32,759 nucleotides of DNA, taken from NCBI GenBank assembly GCA_001940705.1, contig MEHG01000012.1:1-32759 (forward strand), given 5' to 3'. Below, piece by piece: positions 25,363-32,759 of the stretch. The position numbers and the translations under genes were made by a program. The first letter of the stretch is position 1; every line of letters starts with the position of its first letter. The notes under the pieces are model-generated. The model ran no database searches. It saw only the letters and a list, made by a program, of their open reading frames with translations, and was not told where the DNA came from. This stretch comes from Candidatus Thorarchaeota archaeon AB_25. GTDB lineage: Archaea > Asgardarchaeota > Thorarchaeia > Thorarchaeales > Thorarchaeaceae.

Positions 25363-26256
25363 TTACTTTCGTGACTTCGATTTTAGCTGTCGTACAGCCT
25401 CGCGAATGTCGGCTTCGTCTATCTCTTGTTCTTCCATCCTCAAATCTTCACTTGCTGCAGCAGGAGCACTTGAGGGTCTTGCGGCCATTGCTCGTTTTCT
25501 GACCCCCTTTGCTTGGACTTTAGCTACAATTTCAGATATTTTATCCTCAGTGAACTCTTCATCAGCTGGGAACTCTTCCATGCTGACTCCAAGGTCTTCA
25601 AGGATTGACTTCTGGATGGCAAGCTTGTCAATCTCTTCAACCGCAATCCCGGTGATGATTTTGACGAGAAGGTCGGCCTTCTCCAAGGGAAAGAATCTTC
25701 CTTGGGAAACAGCAGCAATCTTCTCGTAGGTCTTCACTGCGTTCTGATAGTTTGCGATTTCGGGGAAGCATCCTACAGTGTGGATGACAATTCCTTTCTC
25801 ATAGGATCTCTTGGCCTCTTTGTCCCATTTTGCACCATCAGGTGTACCTTTTGGCCAGACATCTCCGGACTCAACTCCATGAGGTGGAGCATCGCCAATA
25901 AGTACAGCAATCTTGGCGGACTCATTGAGGAACTCCATCTTGTTCATAACTTGAAGTGCTGTGGATACAGCCTCTGGACCATCTCCACCCCCTGATGCGT
26001 CCATCTGCTTGACATAGCTCTCAATCATTGATGTATCTGGGGATAGCTCGTATTTCTGGGTGACATAGGTGGTCTCTTCGGGAGGATGGTCTCGATAAGA
26101 AACTAGACCCACTCTGAGCCTGTGACACAACTCCTCCTTCTTAATTGTACGAATAATCTCTAGAATCTTGGTCTTGACTGTGTTGATGTATGGACCCATA
26201 GATCCAGTGTTATCAACAACAAAGACCAGATCTAACTGTCCAATTTTTTCTGACAA
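25363..26256 (-). CDS. von Willebrand factor type A domain protein (cytoplasmic)
   Basis: The 297-residue protein starts at a TTG with a gaggaga motif upstream and has no signal peptide. The vWA domain starts at once: LVFVVDNTGSMGPYI (MIDAS D-x-T-x-S), then RVGLVSYRDHPPEET, ASGGGDGPEAVSTALQ (the MIDAS Thr/Asp loop) and AVLIGDAPPHG. The D-N-T-G-S form and RDHPP resemble the vWA domains of alpha-kinase-associated VwkA-like proteins. The C-terminal ~90 residues are helical and charged with an Ala/Ser/Pro linker (RPSSAPAAASED), and the end is basic (QLKSKSRK). vWA domains bind a metal ion and a protein ligand; no ligand is evident. It is convergent with the giant surface-protein gene. Confidence 0.82.
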   Translation of the reverse strand: MSEKIGQLDLVFVVDNTGSMGPYINTVKTKILEIIRTIKKEELCHRLRVGLVSYRDHPPEETTYVTQKYELSPDTSMIESYVKQMDASGGGDGPEAVSTALQVMNKMEFLNESAKIAVLIGDAPPHGVESGDVWPKGTPDGAKWDKEAKRSYEKGIVIHTVGCFPEIANYQNAVKTYEKIAAVSQGRFFPLEKADLLVKIITGIAVEEIDKLAIQKSILEDLGVSMEEFPADEEFTEDKISEIVAKVQAKGVRKRAMAARPSSAPAAASEDLRMEEQEIDEADIREAVRQLKSKSRK

Positions 26257-26370
26257 TTTTATTCTCCTCTTAGAAGCGTGTTATTGGTTTCACAAAAATA
26301 GTTAGAACCATTGCTTCGGCGAGTTCCCTTCGTGAGCGAAGATAAGTCTTAGCATGTTCTTTGCCCCACA

Positions 26371-26379
26371 GTTTATAGG
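26371..26379 (+). promoter_or_regulatory. TATA-like box of the polytopic membrane-protein gene
   Basis: gtttatagg is centred ~28 nt before the ATG at 26403, which implies leaderless or near-leaderless transcription. Confidence 0.5.
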
Positions 26380-26402
26380 TCTCCATTAATAGAAGTGAAA
26401 TC

Positions 26403-27098
26403 ATGCAGATTTTCAGTGAAAAATCGATCAGAGATTTCTTGTTAATTCACGTCATCTTTGCTGTGCTTGCAGCTGTCACTCTATTGATTCCCCTTCCAGG
26501 GGCCACAATCAGTGGAAGAATGCTCGTATTGGTGATGATCTATAATGGGCTGATAATTGTTGAATTCTATGGAAAAGGATACGATGACTGGAAGAGCATC
26601 TGGGTTTTCGCCTTCATACTGAGTCTTCTCATGGTTTTTCCAGATTGGTATCTTGCAGAAACTTTAGGAGCTCTACAGTTCCCAGTTGACGGTTTTCCGA
26701 TGATTGGAGGAGCGATTCCAATCTACATGGCTGGACTCTGGTCAATCCCATTTTTCATCATCCTGTTTGTTGGAAAAGAATCTCAAGAACGAAAATCTCT
26801 GAACTTTGCATATACTCTTGTGTCAGTCCTCACGGTGCTGATTTTTGCTCTGTCTGAGCTCACACTAGTCACTTTGCCATCTTGGACTGCCACAGTCATC
26901 GGCATGACTGGGAACCTGGCATGGTATATCATAATCCCAGAGTTGTTCTTAGGGCTCTCTGCATTCATCTGCTACAATTATGTTAAGGACAGAGAAATCT
27001 GGATGAAGATTTTTGGCGCTTTCACCGTGATGATCCTCTACATTGGTCATGCATCGTTCTTCTTTTTCCTAATCGAAACTTTACTTCTGGGAGCATAA
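26403..27098 (+). CDS. Polytopic membrane protein, unknown family
   Basis: This 231-residue protein has about seven hydrophobic segments: FLLIHVIFAVLAAVTLLIPL, MLVLVMIYNGLIIVEF, IWVFAFILSLLMVFPDWYL, YMAGLWSIPFFIILFVG, LVSVLTVLIFALSELTLV, WYIIIPELFLGLSAFICY, and IFGAFTVMILYIGHASFFFFLI. The loops hold FPVDGFPMIGGAIPIYMAG, a Gly/Pro-rich motif after a Trp/Tyr pair, which may mark a conserved site. No transporter or enzyme family is recognised with confidence. It is preceded by its own TATA-like box and followed by the NAD synthetase gene 95 nt later. Confidence 0.6.
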   Translation: MQIFSEKSIRDFLLIHVIFAVLAAVTLLIPLPGATISGRMLVLVMIYNGLIIVEFYGKGYDDWKSIWVFAFILSLLMVFPDWYLAETLGALQFPVDGFPMIGGAIPIYMAGLWSIPFFIILFVGKESQERKSLNFAYTLVSVLTVLIFALSELTLVTLPSWTATVIGMTGNLAWYIIIPELFLGLSAFICYNYVKDREIWMKIFGAFTVMILYIGHASFFFFLIETLLLGA

Positions 27099-27193
27099 CT
27101 GGAAAATTAACCCAAATCTCTTGCATTTGGCAAACGTTGCCATTCAAGTAAGTTACAAAAGGACTTCCGAGGTTGCAGGAATGAGGGATTTGA

Positions 27194-27988
27194 ATGGAAC
27201 TCCCAGAAGGACTCAGATTTGATAATTACGAAATACCACGCAAGCTCATTGTCAACTTCATTACAGACTATGTATCACGAGCAGGAGTCAATGGAGTGAT
27301 CCTTGGTCTGAGTGGGGGAATTGATTCTAGTCTTGTTGCTACATTGACTTGTGAGGCTCTTGGACCTGAGAGAGTTCGGGGCATCATGTTGCCAATTGAT
27401 GCCAAGAAAGATGCAGAAAATGTTACTGATGCGAAAGAATTGGCCGAGTCCCTTCAGATGAAACATGAGTTGTTTGAGCTCAAGGAAGTAGTGAGAGCAT
27501 ATGACTCACTGTCACTTGATAGAGTAGCACTAGGAAATCTCACAGCTAGACTAAGAATGGTCACATGGTATGCCAGAGCAAATCAAGAGAATCTACTTGT
27601 CATCGGAACGGGTAACAAGACAGAGGTGATGATTGGATACTTCACAAAATATGGAGATGGTGGAACGGATATTCTTCCTATTGGAAACCTGTACAAAGAG
27701 AATGTTTGGAGTCTTTCACGACATGTTGGAATTCCCGAAAAGATCATCAAGAAAGCACCTTCAGCAGGCCTATGGAAAGGTCAGACTGATGAGGGAGAAA
27801 TCGGAGCTACATATTCAGAATTGGACAGTATACTCTTCCTGAAACTCGAGAAGGGTATGAGTGAAGAAGAGATTGTTGAGTGGGGAATTGATAGATTCAA
27901 AGTTAAGAAAGTTCTCCAAATGATGAAGAACTCACAACATAAGAGAAGCCCTCTACCCATTGCTAAAATTCGACCAAGAAAAGTCTAG
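27194..27988 (+). CDS. nadE: NH3-dependent NAD+ synthetase
   Basis: The 264-residue enzyme amidates deamido-NAD with ammonia and ATP in the last step of NAD synthesis. It has the PP-loop LGLSGGIDSSLVATL at residues ~38-52 (adenylation site), the dinucleotide-binding LPIDAKKDAENVTDA, and TGNKTEVMIGYFTKYGDGGTDILPIGNLYK around 140-168. The later KAPSAGLWKGQTDEGEIG block is the usual P2/active-site loop. It lacks a glutaminase domain, so it uses free ammonia, as in other ~265-residue archaeal enzymes. The last residues, KRSPLPIAKIRPRKV, also match the family. ATG 27194 has gaggg upstream. Confidence 0.93.
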   Translation: MELPEGLRFDNYEIPRKLIVNFITDYVSRAGVNGVILGLSGGIDSSLVATLTCEALGPERVRGIMLPIDAKKDAENVTDAKELAESLQMKHELFELKEVVRAYDSLSLDRVALGNLTARLRMVTWYARANQENLLVIGTGNKTEVMIGYFTKYGDGGTDILPIGNLYKENVWSLSRHVGIPEKIIKKAPSAGLWKGQTDEGEIGATYSELDSILFLKLEKGMSEEEIVEWGIDRFKVKKVLQMMKNSQHKRSPLPIAKIRPRKV

Positions 27989-28413
27989 TCACTGGAGGCG
28001 CCTAGGTCCCGCTAGACACCCCATAGAACACTCCGGCGTGGTTTGTATCCCTTTATTATTTTTCTAGTAAGTACAAGAAAATAATTCTGGGACTAAAATT
28101 CACTTACATGAGGAATATTCTTGAAAGTGCAAGAATCCGAACCGCGTAATTCAGATTTTTACGGAAAATCGTGAACTCGAGGTCAGAAATGACACCAGTT
28201 TGTACACGTCAATAGATATTCAATTTTATCCTGAAGAAACTTGGTGTTTGAATAGTGGCATTCGTTAAACTTAGGAAAAAAATCAATGCTGAACCAGATC
28301 TGAAGGAGCTTCATAGAATAAAGTCACAAGTACGGACTGAGATTTACAGAACTTCCTTCCAGAGGTAAAAACCATGTCATCCATCTCTATGGAGATAGAT
28401 ACACATGTCGTGT

Positions 28414-28449
28414 CGGTCGCGCACTCCGCACGACCGCCCCTTTTCTTTT
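28414..28449 (+). terminator. Strong GC-rich hairpin followed by C4/T4-type pyrimidine tract
   Basis: cggtcg-...-cgaccg forms a 6-bp stem extended by two more pairs after one mismatch, followed by ccccttttctttt. This is the classic shape of an intrinsic terminator for + strand transcription of the upstream ~430 nt. Confidence 0.5.
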
Positions 28450-28633
28450 CCAGTTAGTCAGATTTCAACAATCTCAGAAATCGTTCATTCGTTTTCAAGG
28501 ATTCAAGATCCTAATCATCACGAGCCCACTCTCTTATTGACCCATCTTTTTAGAAGGCTTTACCAAGATAGTCAATCGCCTCATCGATCGATACCTCTCA
28601 CAGGAATTTTGCTGATGGTATGAAGAGGGATTT

Positions 28634-28661
28634 GAGTTGAAGGAGTATATTCCTCCAACTC
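28634..28661. terminator. Imperfect inverted repeat at the end of the MBL-fold gene
   Basis: gagttg...caactc with an internal agg/cct pairing and one mismatch lies 24 nt past the stop of the minus-strand MBL gene. It is a possible terminator for it. Confidence 0.35.
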
Positions 28662-28684
28662 ATTACCTGAAGCGAGTTCAGACA

Positions 28685-29482
28685 TCAAGGCTCAAATGTA
28701 TACGATTCCCAGTGGCTAAGCCACATTGGAGTGCAATCTGAACAAGCCTCTATTTCATCAGTGTATGCCAAGACAAAGAACTCTGCATCGTGATTTGTCG
28801 TGTGTATTGGAAAGAAATAAACAGGCTGCAATTTGTCAATCGCATCGACAACCTCTAGACCTGTCATTGCCTGGCATCCCGGACCCAGTGGAAGTAGAAC
28901 TACGTCCATTTGACCTGTTATCTGCTCATACTCTGTGATGTTCTTTGAGTCACCTGCATGGAATATCTTGAATCCATTGATGTCAATGATATAACTTGTC
29001 CAGTTAGCCTCAGGAGGATGGCTTGCAAATCTTTCACCGTCAATCCAAATTTCAGTATACATGTAGAAGGCAGTGATATTGATGGTTCCAACTTGAACAC
29101 TATCAAGTGGGTCAACACCAACACCATCGTGGGTGGCTACTTCAGTGGACATGTTATCGGGAAAGACATTCACAGTCGAGGGTTTCTGAAGCATATTGAT
29201 ACTTGTGCTGTCGTAATGGTCAGCATGAGGATGTGTAATCAGGACAGCATCAGCGGGAAGTGTGGAATAGTTTGATGGTAGATTGATAGGATCAATGTAG
29301 ATTCGCAACCCCTCAGCTTCAATCATTACTCCAGCATTATCAAGAATCGTTAATTTGATTGAAGTGTCCTCGGATGGTTGTGGGTTGGACATGATCATAA
29401 CACCAGCAAAAACTCCAGTCCCCATAACAATAGCCAAGATAACAACTATTGCAATAGTTTGGGGTTTGCTTGATGGACTCAT
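28685..29482 (-). CDS. Membrane-anchored metallo-beta-lactamase-fold hydrolase
   Basis: I place the start at the ATG at 29482 (MSPSSKPQTIAIVVILAIVMG). The ORF-track start at 29632 would overlap the divergent methyltransferase, while a TATA-like cttaaatac lies ~30 nt before the internal ATG. This gives ~265 residues. A single N-terminal TM helix (IAIVVILAIVMGTGVFAGVMI) is followed by the MBL fold: TILDNAGVMIEAEGLRIYIDP, the HxHxDH metal site in ITHPHADHYDS, FHAGDSKNI (Asp ligand) and PIHTTNHDAE (His). It resembles UlaG-like/L-ascorbate-6-phosphate lactonase-type hydrolases. N-glycosylation sequons (NITEY, NITAF) suggest the catalytic domain faces outside. The substrate is unknown. Confidence 0.85.
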   Translation of the reverse strand: MSPSSKPQTIAIVVILAIVMGTGVFAGVMIMSNPQPSEDTSIKLTILDNAGVMIEAEGLRIYIDPINLPSNYSTLPADAVLITHPHADHYDSTSINMLQKPSTVNVFPDNMSTEVATHDGVGVDPLDSVQVGTINITAFYMYTEIWIDGERFASHPPEANWTSYIIDINGFKIFHAGDSKNITEYEQITGQMDVVLLPLGPGCQAMTGLEVVDAIDKLQPVYFFPIHTTNHDAEFFVLAYTDEIEACSDCTPMWLSHWESYTFEP

Positions 29483-29507
29483 GTTTCCATATCGAATATG
29501 ATTCGTT

Positions 29508-29516
29508 GTATTTAAG
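29508..29516 (-). promoter_or_regulatory. TATA-like box of the MBL-fold gene
   Basis: The minus strand reads cttaaatac centred ~30 nt before the ATG at 29482, supporting a leaderless transcript and the internal start. Confidence 0.5.
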
Positions 29517-29557
29517 GTAAGGTTCAACGCAGCTTTTGACCAATTTGAACATCTTTG

Positions 29558-29566
29558 CGTATATCC
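29558..29566 (+). promoter_or_regulatory. TATA-like box of the methyltransferase gene
   Basis: cgtatatcc lies ~25 nt before the ATG at 29587. It is back-to-back with the promoter of the MBL gene, 42 nt away. Confidence 0.5.
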
Positions 29567-29586
29567 AAGGCATAATATCATACTAA

Positions 29587-30432
29587 ATGAAAATAGAATT
29601 GGAGTTGCGTGAATTGGGAGATTCCTCTTCAACGAGCGAATTAAGACCTAAGACATGGGGTGGCTTTTGGGACATCTTTGGAGAAGTCCTTGTTGATTTC
29701 TTAGAAATTCAAGAGGGTGACCGAGTCTTCGACATTGGTACAGGTGGTGGTTCAGTACTTTATCCTCTTCTAAGAGGAGTTAGAGATTCGGGACAAGTCA
29801 TTGGTGTTGAAACATGTGATCATTGTGCAAAGGCTACTACTGCAGAGATCAAGAGATGTAAGATCAAGAATGCAGAGGTTCATTTCATGGATGCCCGTGA
29901 AGCTGACTTCGGGGGTAATTCTTTCGACTGCGTCACTGCAGGTTTCATTGGATGGGACGACTATTTTGATTTCGACACCTTGGAGTATAAGAAGCCAGAT
30001 GAACTGATGAGGTCAATCTGTCGACTACTGAAACCTGGTGGTAAATTTGGAATGAGCACATGGCTCTTGCAGGAGGACCTTGATTGGATGTACAGATTCC
30101 TAACATCACATTCAATCGAATGCAAACGTAACTATCACATTGAGAATGAAGAGGGTTGGAGGATGATTCTCTCAGAAGCGGGATTCCGAGACATCCGAGT
30201 TCTTACGAAGTCAGCCACTTATACCTATGACACCATCGATTTCTGGTGGAAAGAAATGATGGACTATGACTGGCTTGACGATGGAGAGAATAGGGATGTA
30301 ATCACTGACTCGATCAAGAGAGATGCTTTCACCTCAATACAGAGTAACTTGACAAAAGAAGGTGGAGTTCCATTCAAGCGTGATGCTATCTTTGTGACAG
30401 CCATCAGAAAGGACCAAACATCAAGCTTATGA
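29587..30432 (+). CDS. Class I SAM-dependent methyltransferase
   Basis: This 281-residue protein has a Rossmann methyltransferase fold. Motif I is GDRVFDIGTGGGSVLYPLL (residues ~43-60). Motif II is the acidic residue in VIGVETCDHC, and the next is VHFMDAREADFGGNSFDCVTAGFIGWDDY (SAM-adenine and acidic loop). LKPGGKFGMSTW is motif post-I. Substrate-binding loops include LLQEDLDWMYRFL. The long C-terminal part (WWKEMMDYDWLDDGENRDVI) may be the substrate lid. The substrate is not evident. It follows a divergent promoter shared with the MBL gene. The TPR gene begins 35 nt after its stop. Confidence 0.85.
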   Translation: MKIELELRELGDSSSTSELRPKTWGGFWDIFGEVLVDFLEIQEGDRVFDIGTGGGSVLYPLLRGVRDSGQVIGVETCDHCAKATTAEIKRCKIKNAEVHFMDAREADFGGNSFDCVTAGFIGWDDYFDFDTLEYKKPDELMRSICRLLKPGGKFGMSTWLLQEDLDWMYRFLTSHSIECKRNYHIENEEGWRMILSEAGFRDIRVLTKSATYTYDTIDFWWKEMMDYDWLDDGENRDVITDSIKRDAFTSIQSNLTKEGGVPFKRDAIFVTAIRKDQTSSL

Positions 30433-30466
30433 CTGGATGCCGTAGTCGATTCTACTGGTCATTCTG

Positions 30467-30799
30467 ATGAACGCCAATGAAGCCTTTGAACGCGGAAGAC
30501 AAGAAATGCAGTCAGGGAGGCTGGAAAAGGCAATCGAGGCGTTTGATGAATCAACCCATCTTTCCCCCTCCTCTTTCGATGCGTGGTGGGCACTGGCAAG
30601 TGCCTGCAATCTGTTTGGTACACAACTGGAGGGAGAGGGAAACTACAAACGTGCAAACAGGTACAAGGTGAAGGCGGCATACTCTTTTGATAGAGCGACT
30701 AGAGCAGATCCTTCCAACTCGAAAGCTGAGAAAGCTAAGGCATATGCTCAGACGATTCGAGATGCACAGGCGAGGAAGAAGGAACTCGGTTATTTCTAA
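30467..30799 (+). CDS. Small TPR-repeat protein
   Basis: This 110-residue soluble protein has about two TPR motifs: NEAFERGRQEMQSGRLEKAIEAFDESTHLSP (A/B helices with the W-like and Gly/Tyr/Ala positions) and DAWWALASACNLFGTQLEGEGNYKRANRYKVKAAYSFDRATRADPS (with a longer A-helix insertion). A final amphipathic helix is SKAEKAKAYAQTIRDAQARKKEL. TPR proteins act as adaptors for protein-protein contact; the partner is unknown. It is on the same strand as the methyltransferase with a short gap and may be cotranscribed. Confidence 0.75.
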   Translation: MNANEAFERGRQEMQSGRLEKAIEAFDESTHLSPSSFDAWWALASACNLFGTQLEGEGNYKRANRYKVKAAYSFDRATRADPSNSKAEKAKAYAQTIRDAQARKKELGYF

Positions 30800-30868
30800 A
30801 TTCAAACATTAGTATTTTATGAAAATGAGTCAATAGTGATATGAGAAACGTAGTAAGGATGTCTTGTT

Positions 30869-31369
30869 TTGGAGAGGAATCTAAGGAGAATGGGTATTGC
30901 AGTAGTTCTAATCTCCGTGTTATTTGTATCTTTTATCGCCCTCCAATATGCAATATATCCAAAGGTTCTTCCAAGTATACATTTTGAAGAGATTGAACAG
31001 GGAGGCACAAGTGGAATCAGGACTAGAATCAATTATGTGATTGATGATATGGAAACATGGGAAACTCTCTGGACAGATTTGAACAATATCAGCACATCTG
31101 TTCCAGATTTACCATATGTGAATTTCACTAGTGAGGTTGTTTTTGCTGTCTTCCTTGGGGAGTTTGCTACCGGGGGGTATGTGGCAGAAATCACTAGGAT
31201 AGAGCCCACAATAAATGGACTCGTAGTCCATATCAGGGAAACACACCCCGGAGCGAGTTGTATGGTGACAATGGCAATCACACAACCATACCACATTGTG
31301 AAGGCGTCGAATATATCGATACAATCTATAGAGTTTGTATACAACTTGGTCATTCATAATTGTCCATGA
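30869..31369 (+). CDS. Membrane-anchored PrcB C-terminal-domain protein
   Basis: This 166-residue protein starts at TTG 30869. Stops lie immediately upstream, taagga is 9 nt before, and the positive residues RNLRR give a proper signal-anchor, so this start is preferred over ATG 30890. The signal anchor is MGIAVVLISVLFVSFIALQYAIYP. The outside domain has FTSEVVFAVFLGEFATGGYVAEITRIEP, HIRETHPGASCMVTMAITQPYHIVKA, the typical PrcB_C pattern (V-x-V-F-x-G-x-x-x-T-G-G-Y... P-x-x-x-C-x-x-x-x-x-x-x-P-Y). In Treponema this domain is in the PrtP protease complex; other family members are widespread secreted proteins of unknown role. N-glycosylation sequons (NNIST, NFTSE, NISIQ) agree with export. It converges with the MFS gene 5 nt away. 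Confidence 0.75.
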   Translation: MERNLRRMGIAVVLISVLFVSFIALQYAIYPKVLPSIHFEEIEQGGTSGIRTRINYVIDDMETWETLWTDLNNISTSVPDLPYVNFTSEVVFAVFLGEFATGGYVAEITRIEPTINGLVVHIRETHPGASCMVTMAITQPYHIVKASNISIQSIEFVYNLVIHNCP

Positions 31370-31374
31370 AGACA

Positions 31375-32757
31375 TCAGACCATTTCTGAATCACCATCAA
31401 AGTCTGGTTCAGATACAACCTCAAACCCAGTTGTGGTTTCCTCTTTTGGAACTCCCCAGGTTTCTTCCTCTGGAACTGGGACAGGATACGACAGACCCTT
31501 ACGTATCATGAGAACTCCAACGAGCGATATTGTGGCACATATGGCTAGAGAAACTGGGAATCCAAAATTCTGTATTGTGAAACCAATAATGACAATCTGA
31601 GGAAGTGCTAATATCATAGCAAGAGTGGGCATCAGAGAATAGACACTGTTTCGAATTCGATTTGGTATCACGTCCAATAGCAGTCTCTGGGTTAGAATGG
31701 CTGCAAATCCCGAAAAAAGACCGGTAATTATGAAAGTACAGAGTAATAACACGATGGGAAGTATGAATGTTTGAGGTAGATCCATTATCACGATGTTAGT
31801 AAATGGAAGCAGTATCTCGATGATTGTCACTCCCTCAGCAATTGGAGGAAAGATGATCATCACTAGACCTAAGACCAAGAAGAACAGAAATCCACAGGTC
31901 TGAAGTAAACGGAATCTGGGAATCCATTTCTGAGGATCAAATCTACGAGACCATATACCTGACCGCTCCTCTGAAAAGACACCTGGAATGAACAGAATTG
32001 TCCGAAAGCTCGATACACCAACATCTGTGATAAGATATAGAAAGTAGAATGGAAATAGAATTAGGTTCCCCCAGACGATGATGGCACTCGAAGCTAGGGT
32101 GCCTCCGATTATGAACCACTTGACGAATGGGTCAGAAAAGAGAAAACTAATACCAGACTTCAAAATTTCTTTGTATTCATCCATGGTTGGTCGCTCTCTT
32201 GCCTCACTCACCTCTGGGAAGTCTTTAACCAACCTCAAGACCAAAAAAGCAATGAAGAAACAGGCAAATCCTTCTAGTAGAAACACCCATTGGCGACCAT
32301 AGACCACTGCGAGTATGCTTCCAGGTATCAGGATTGCAGTCGCAAACACCTGAATAACCATACCAGTTCGTCCAAGGAAGACTCCGTATGATTTTCGATC
32401 GTCGTCGTCTGGTACAGCAACTCTGTAGTTGTTATCGAACCAGGCCATCCAGGCCCCACTCTCTTGAGAGGCGGCAATCGCCCAGAGAAGGTAAATCAGT
32501 ATAAAGAACACGAACGGAGTTGTTGGTGTGAGGAATGATGTCAAAAAGAATGCAAATGCATAGCACAGATAGGCAGAGAAAATGATCCAGCGCTGACCTA
32601 TCCAGTCCCCTATTGCACCGGTAGGATAATCAAGTGCGGTCTGAACACCTAACTGAATCATGACTAGAACACCAATGAGAGTTAGACCCTGCAGATACAT
32701 GCCTGGACCTCCACCCAGGGTGTCTGCTACAAATATCATGTAGAAAGTGCTGGACAT
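31375..32757 (-). CDS. MFS transporter, probably 5' partial at the window edge
   Basis: The 460 visible residues form about eleven to twelve hydrophobic segments. The MFS motif-A loop is present as QTALDYPTGAIGDWIGQRWII, and a pseudo-repeat occurs in the second half (AAILTQRLLLDVIPNRIRNSVYSLMPTLAM), the usual half-duplicated MFS pattern. The ATG at 32757 lies at the very edge and the sequence before motif A (only ~50 residues with the first helix poorly formed) suggests some N-terminal residues are missing. A central soluble loop (KDFPEVSEARERPTMDEYKEIL) joins the halves. The C-terminal tail is acidic and cytoplasmic (VPKEETTTGFEVVSEPDFDGDSEMV). The substrate is not evident. Confidence 0.8.
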   Translation of the reverse strand: MSSTFYMIFVADTLGGGPGMYLQGLTLIGVLVMIQLGVQTALDYPTGAIGDWIGQRWIIFSAYLCYAFAFFLTSFLTPTTPFVFFILIYLLWAIAASQESGAWMAWFDNNYRVAVPDDDDRKSYGVFLGRTGMVIQVFATAILIPGSILAVVYGRQWVFLLEGFACFFIAFLVLRLVKDFPEVSEARERPTMDEYKEILKSGISFLFSDPFVKWFIIGGTLASSAIIVWGNLILFPFYFLYLITDVGVSSFRTILFIPGVFSEERSGIWSRRFDPQKWIPRFRLLQTCGFLFFLVLGLVMIIFPPIAEGVTIIEILLPFTNIVIMDLPQTFILPIVLLLCTFIITGLFSGFAAILTQRLLLDVIPNRIRNSVYSLMPTLAMILALPQIVIIGFTIQNFGFPVSLAICATISLVGVLMIRKGLSYPVPVPEEETWGVPKEETTTGFEVVSEPDFDGDSEMV

Positions 32758-32759
32758 CA

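Larger units (their letters stand above)
27989..28684. other. ~700-nt region without a confident gene, containing inverted repeats
   Basis: No RNA family or protein homology is recognised here. Structures seen: a GC-rich start with palindrome aggcgcct, a 7-bp hairpin attcttg/caagaat at 28117-28136, a hairpin atctc/gagat at 28383-28396, a strong one at 28414-28436 and another at 28634-28661. Two short reading frames are possible but unproven. The first is GTG 28255-28368 (37 codons, charged, helical). The second is ATG 28374-28457 (27 codons), with gaggt 7 nt upstream. A degraded gene, a structured RNA or plain intergenic sequence are all possible. Confidence 0.45.

Noticed and set aside
27995-28050. 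GC-rich stretch after nadE as a possible tRNA
   Set aside because: An end like ctccggc is present, but no matching acceptor strand, T-loop or anticodon arm could be assembled on either strand.
28405-28623. 72-aa ORF on the + strand in the long intergenic region
   Set aside because: Its Ser/Pro/His-rich composition and the fact that it runs through a terminator-like hairpin and T-rich tract make it unlikely to be coding.

Overview
The window reads as archaeal chromosome and most likely comes from an Asgard archaeon, with Thorarchaeota-like lineages as my best guess. This is an inference. It rests on TATA-like boxes 25-35 nt upstream of start codons with little or no leader, a thiolase/DUF35 pair of the archaeal type, very large sequon-rich Ig-like surface proteins, and a cytoplasmic longin-like domain on one of them. 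Codon content is moderate-GC throughout, and no phage, IS, CRISPR, rRNA or tRNA gene was recognised.

Layout. 1-719: 3' part of a concanavalin-like (LamG-type) secreted or surface protein. 965-5470: a ~1500-residue surface protein with signal peptide, Ig-like repeats, one transmembrane helix and a cytoplasmic longin-like plus winged-helix-like region, followed by a small unknown gene. 5841-8917: a LarA-family protein lacking every expected catalytic residue, a DedA/VTT membrane protein and an unknown protein. 9013-12321: a DUF35 + thiolase operon, a small membrane protein and an acyl-CoA dehydrogenase, together an acyl-CoA metabolism block. 12449-15034: nitroreductase, a V4R/ATC-hydrolase-like protein (4-nt overlap) and a homocitrate/isopropylmalate synthase-family enzyme. 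15039-17417: membrane protein, gamma-carbonic anhydrase, zinc-ribbon protein and OsmC-like protein. 17815-25311: a 2498-residue protein with FG-GAP/VCBS propeller-like repeats, twelve Ig-like repeats, seven predicted transmembrane helices and an acidic tail. 25363-27988: vWA protein, polytopic membrane protein and NAD synthetase. 27989-28684: a ~700-nt stretch without a confident gene but with several inverted repeats. 28685-32757: membrane-anchored metallo-beta-lactamase-fold protein, methyltransferase, TPR protein, PrcB-domain protein and a truncated MFS transporter.

The two large surface proteins are the most unusual part. One couples an Ig-like ectodomain through one helix to a longin-like/winged-helix module. 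The other couples an integrin-like or adhesion-receptor-like ectodomain to a seven-helix membrane domain with N-out/C-in topology by the positive-inside rule. Both end in Glu/Pro-rich acidic cytoplasmic tails with a terminal helix. I read them as candidate cell-surface receptors or adhesins that signal inward; this is inference from architecture only.
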